A stretch of 6,060 nucleotides of DNA from Verrucomicrobiota bacterium (GTDB lineage: Bacteria; Verrucomicrobiota; Kiritimatiellia; Kiritimatiellales; Tichowtungiaceae). Made by a program: the position numbers and the translations under genes. Shown here one piece after another: positions 4,973 to 6,060 of this stretch. The notes beneath the pieces are model-generated. The model did not search any database. It was not told the DNA's origin and was given only the letters and a program-made list of their open reading frames with translations. The stretch spans positions 1 through 6,060 of the forward strand of contig JAUXCB010000098.1 in NCBI GenBank assembly GCA_030619095.1. The letters are read 5' to 3'. The first letter of the stretch is position 1; every line of letters begins with the position of its first letter.

Positions 4973-5779
4973 ATGAATTTCTGGGACATCTACTGGTCAG
5001 CACTCGTTTTCATCCTTGGCTCCTGTCTTGGAAGTTTTCTCAACGTATGCATCTATCGAATCCCCGCTGAGAAATCAGTCGTTCATCCCCCCTCGGCCTG
5101 CCCGAAATGCGGCATGAGCATTAAGGGATACGACAACATTCCGATTCTCAGCTGGATCCTGCTCAAAGCCAAATGCCGAGGCTGCGGCACCAAAATCTCT
5201 GCGCGCTATCCGTTCGTCGAGGCACTCACCGGAATCCTCTTTCTTGCGCTCTGGCTGCTCTACGGGCCGACCTGGGTTACCGCCTGCTATGCACTCAGCA
5301 CCTTCGGACTCATTTTTGGAACCTTCGTCGATCTCGACGAAATGTGGATTCCCGACCGCGTCACCCTCGGCGGGATGATCCTGTTTCCGATCCTCAGCTT
5401 TTTTGTTCCTGAGTTGCATGATGCGGCAACCCGCATGGACGGACTGATTGCCGGGCTGATCGGGCTCGCTGCCGGCTTTGGTCTTTTCTGGCTGATTGGT
5501 GTCTTGGGCAAACTTGCCTTCAAAAAAGATGCCATGGGCTTTGGCGATGTGAAGCTCATGGGCGGGTTGGGTGCGCTCCTCGGTTGGCAGTCCGTCCTGT
5601 TTATCCTTTTTGTTTCTGCGCTGGTTGGTTCTGTGGTCGGTATTAGCCTCTTAAAGTCGGGTAAAAAAGGGATGCAGAGTCAAATCCCCTACGGTCCGTA
5701 TCTCGCCGTGGCCGCACTCTTCTGGATGCTCGGTGGCGACCGCCTGTGGGGTGCCTACATCGCCTCTATGGGTTTCTAA
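4973..5779 (+). CDS. pilD: Type IV prepilin peptidase / N-methyltransferase (PilD, A24 family)
   Basis: This 268-residue inner-membrane enzyme cleaves the leader peptide of prepilins and methylates the new N-terminal residue. The N-terminal domain has LGSFLNVCIYRIP (19-31) and the zinc-binding pairs C43-P-K-C46 and C68-R-G-C71 typical of the bifunctional family. SARYPFVEALTG (76-87) follows. The A24 aspartic peptidase domain has VDLDEMWIPD (119-128), where D120 aligns with the first catalytic aspartate of PilD, and GFGDVKL (189-195) with D192 as the second. About seven to eight hydrophobic segments follow the family topology, and the length is usual (250-290). ATG at 4973 is the only canonical start after the in-frame stop at 4916-4918, and the GSFLN motif sits at the normal distance from it. 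No SD precedes it. The gene is probably transcribed separately from pilMNOPQ given the 612-bp spacer. It may also serve a type II secretion system if one exists. Confidence 0.96.
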   Translation: MNFWDIYWSALVFILGSCLGSFLNVCIYRIPAEKSVVHPPSACPKCGMSIKGYDNIPILSWILLKAKCRGCGTKISARYPFVEALTGILFLALWLLYGPTWVTACYALSTFGLIFGTFVDLDEMWIPDRVTLGGMILFPILSFFVPELHDAATRMDGLIAGLIGLAAGFGLFWLIGVLGKLAFKKDAMGFGDVKLMGGLGALLGWQSVLFILFVSALVGSVVGISLLKSGKKGMQSQIPYGPYLAVAALFWMLGGDRLWGAYIASMGF

Positions 5780-5803
5780 ATCCCAATCGTGGAAACCTTG
5801 CAG

Positions 5804-5880
5804 GCCGCCCGCGAAGTTTCGGGGCGGCAGTATTATGTTTCAAAGCGACGCAGTCGCCTTCCACGCCGTTTTTTTCTTTT
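5804..5880 (+). terminator. Candidate transcription terminator region after pilD
   Basis: Two hairpins follow the pilD stop. GCCGCCC (5804-5810) pairs with GGGCGGC (5822-5828), with CGAA/TTCG extending the stem past one bulge. GCGAC/GTCGC (5845-5849 with 5853-5857) is flanked by AA/TT. A T-rich tract (5869-5880, seven T, C, four T) follows 11 bp after the second stem. Neither hairpin touches the T tract as in a textbook intrinsic terminator, so this is a plausible but imperfect termination zone. Confidence 0.4.
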
Positions 5881-5925
5881 CCAGAGGAACGGAGGCATTG
5901 GCCGGGCTGGTCGAGGGCAGAGTGA

Positions 5926-6060
5926 TTAAGCGTAAAGCAGGGGAGTGGGGTTCTTCTTCTGTAGGGCGCGGGCCTTGACCGCACCGCATTCCGAGGCTGT
6001 GGACTTCAGCCACAGCTGTTTGCAGTGTTGGCAGAACCAGTTTTTTGAACAGCGCGGCGG
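5926..6060 (-). CDS. Possible C-terminal fragment of a convergent minus-strand gene, cysteine-containing
   Basis: Reading the minus strand from the right edge gives 44 residues without a stop, ending in TAA (complement of 5926-5928). The segment contains CSKNWFCQHCKQLW, with cysteines at fragment positions 4, 10, 13 and 25. A CxxC pair and a later CG would suit a zinc-ribbon-like fold. Third codon positions are about 73% G/C (32 of 44), as expected for a gene in DNA of this composition. No start codon is in the window and I do not recognise the family. The alternative is that this is an intergenic repeat: the hairpin at 5996-6016 lies inside it and the GC-rich segment at 5961-5987 looks repeat-like. 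A 44-codon open stretch is not rare by chance. Confidence 0.3.
   Translation of the reverse strand, partial: PPRCSKNWFCQHCKQLWLKSTASECGAVKARALQKKNPTPLLYA
5996..6016. other. Hairpin: 7-bp stem, 7-base loop
   Basis: GCTGTGG (5996-6002) and CCACAGC (6010-6016) are perfect complements around the loop ACTTCAG. A G-T pair could extend the stem by one. There is no adjacent T run on the + strand. It may be part of a dispersed repeat or simply lie within the possible minus-strand gene. Confidence 0.5.

Overview
The window carries a type IV pilus (T4P) assembly locus from a Gram-negative-type (two-membrane) bacterium. Five genes on the + strand follow the canonical order pilM-pilN-pilO-pilP-pilQ: the inner-membrane alignment platform plus the outer-membrane secretin. 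After a 612-bp non-coding spacer comes pilD, the prepilin peptidase/N-methyltransferase. The DNA is moderately GC-rich. The divergent PilMNOP sequences, the RDPFW motif in PilP and the GC-rich intergenic repeats would fit a PVC-group bacterium (Verrucomicrobiota/Kiritimatiellota/Lentisphaerota-like). This placement is an inference from general resemblance, not something the sequence proves.

Layout: 1-743 is the 3' part of pilM, cut by the window edge. pilN (740-1339) and pilO (1336-1929) follow with 4-bp ATGA overlaps and good Shine-Dalgarno (SD) sequences, so pilM-N-O look translationally coupled. A 50-bp gap with a possible promoter precedes pilP (1980-2516), which overlaps the secretin gene pilQ (2513-4360) by ATGA. 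The spacer 4361-4972 is packed with repeats. There is one diverged copy and two tandem near-identical copies of a 38-39 bp double-hairpin element, plus a probable inverted copy that appears split by a second repeat family of two ~40-bp units. A run of five degenerate heptamers then ends 13 bp before pilD. pilD (4973-5779) has an intact zinc Cys4 motif and both catalytic aspartates but no SD. Downstream there are hairpins and a T-rich stretch that may terminate transcription. The last 135 bp hold an open minus-strand frame with four cysteines that is either the C-terminus of a convergent gene or part of another repeat.

How the parts work together: PilD would cleave and methylate prepilins. PilM (cytoplasmic, actin-like) binds the N-terminus of PilN. 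PilN/PilO form an inner-membrane heterodimer, which connects through PilP to the PilQ secretin pore. No pilin, PilB/PilT ATPase or PilC platform gene is in the window. I found no phage, CRISPR, defence, rRNA or tRNA feature. The most interesting material is the repeat-dense spacer, the absence of SD signals at exactly the two genes that are not coupled to an upstream gene (pilP and pilD), and the secretin's acidic ends with a C-terminal coiled coil.
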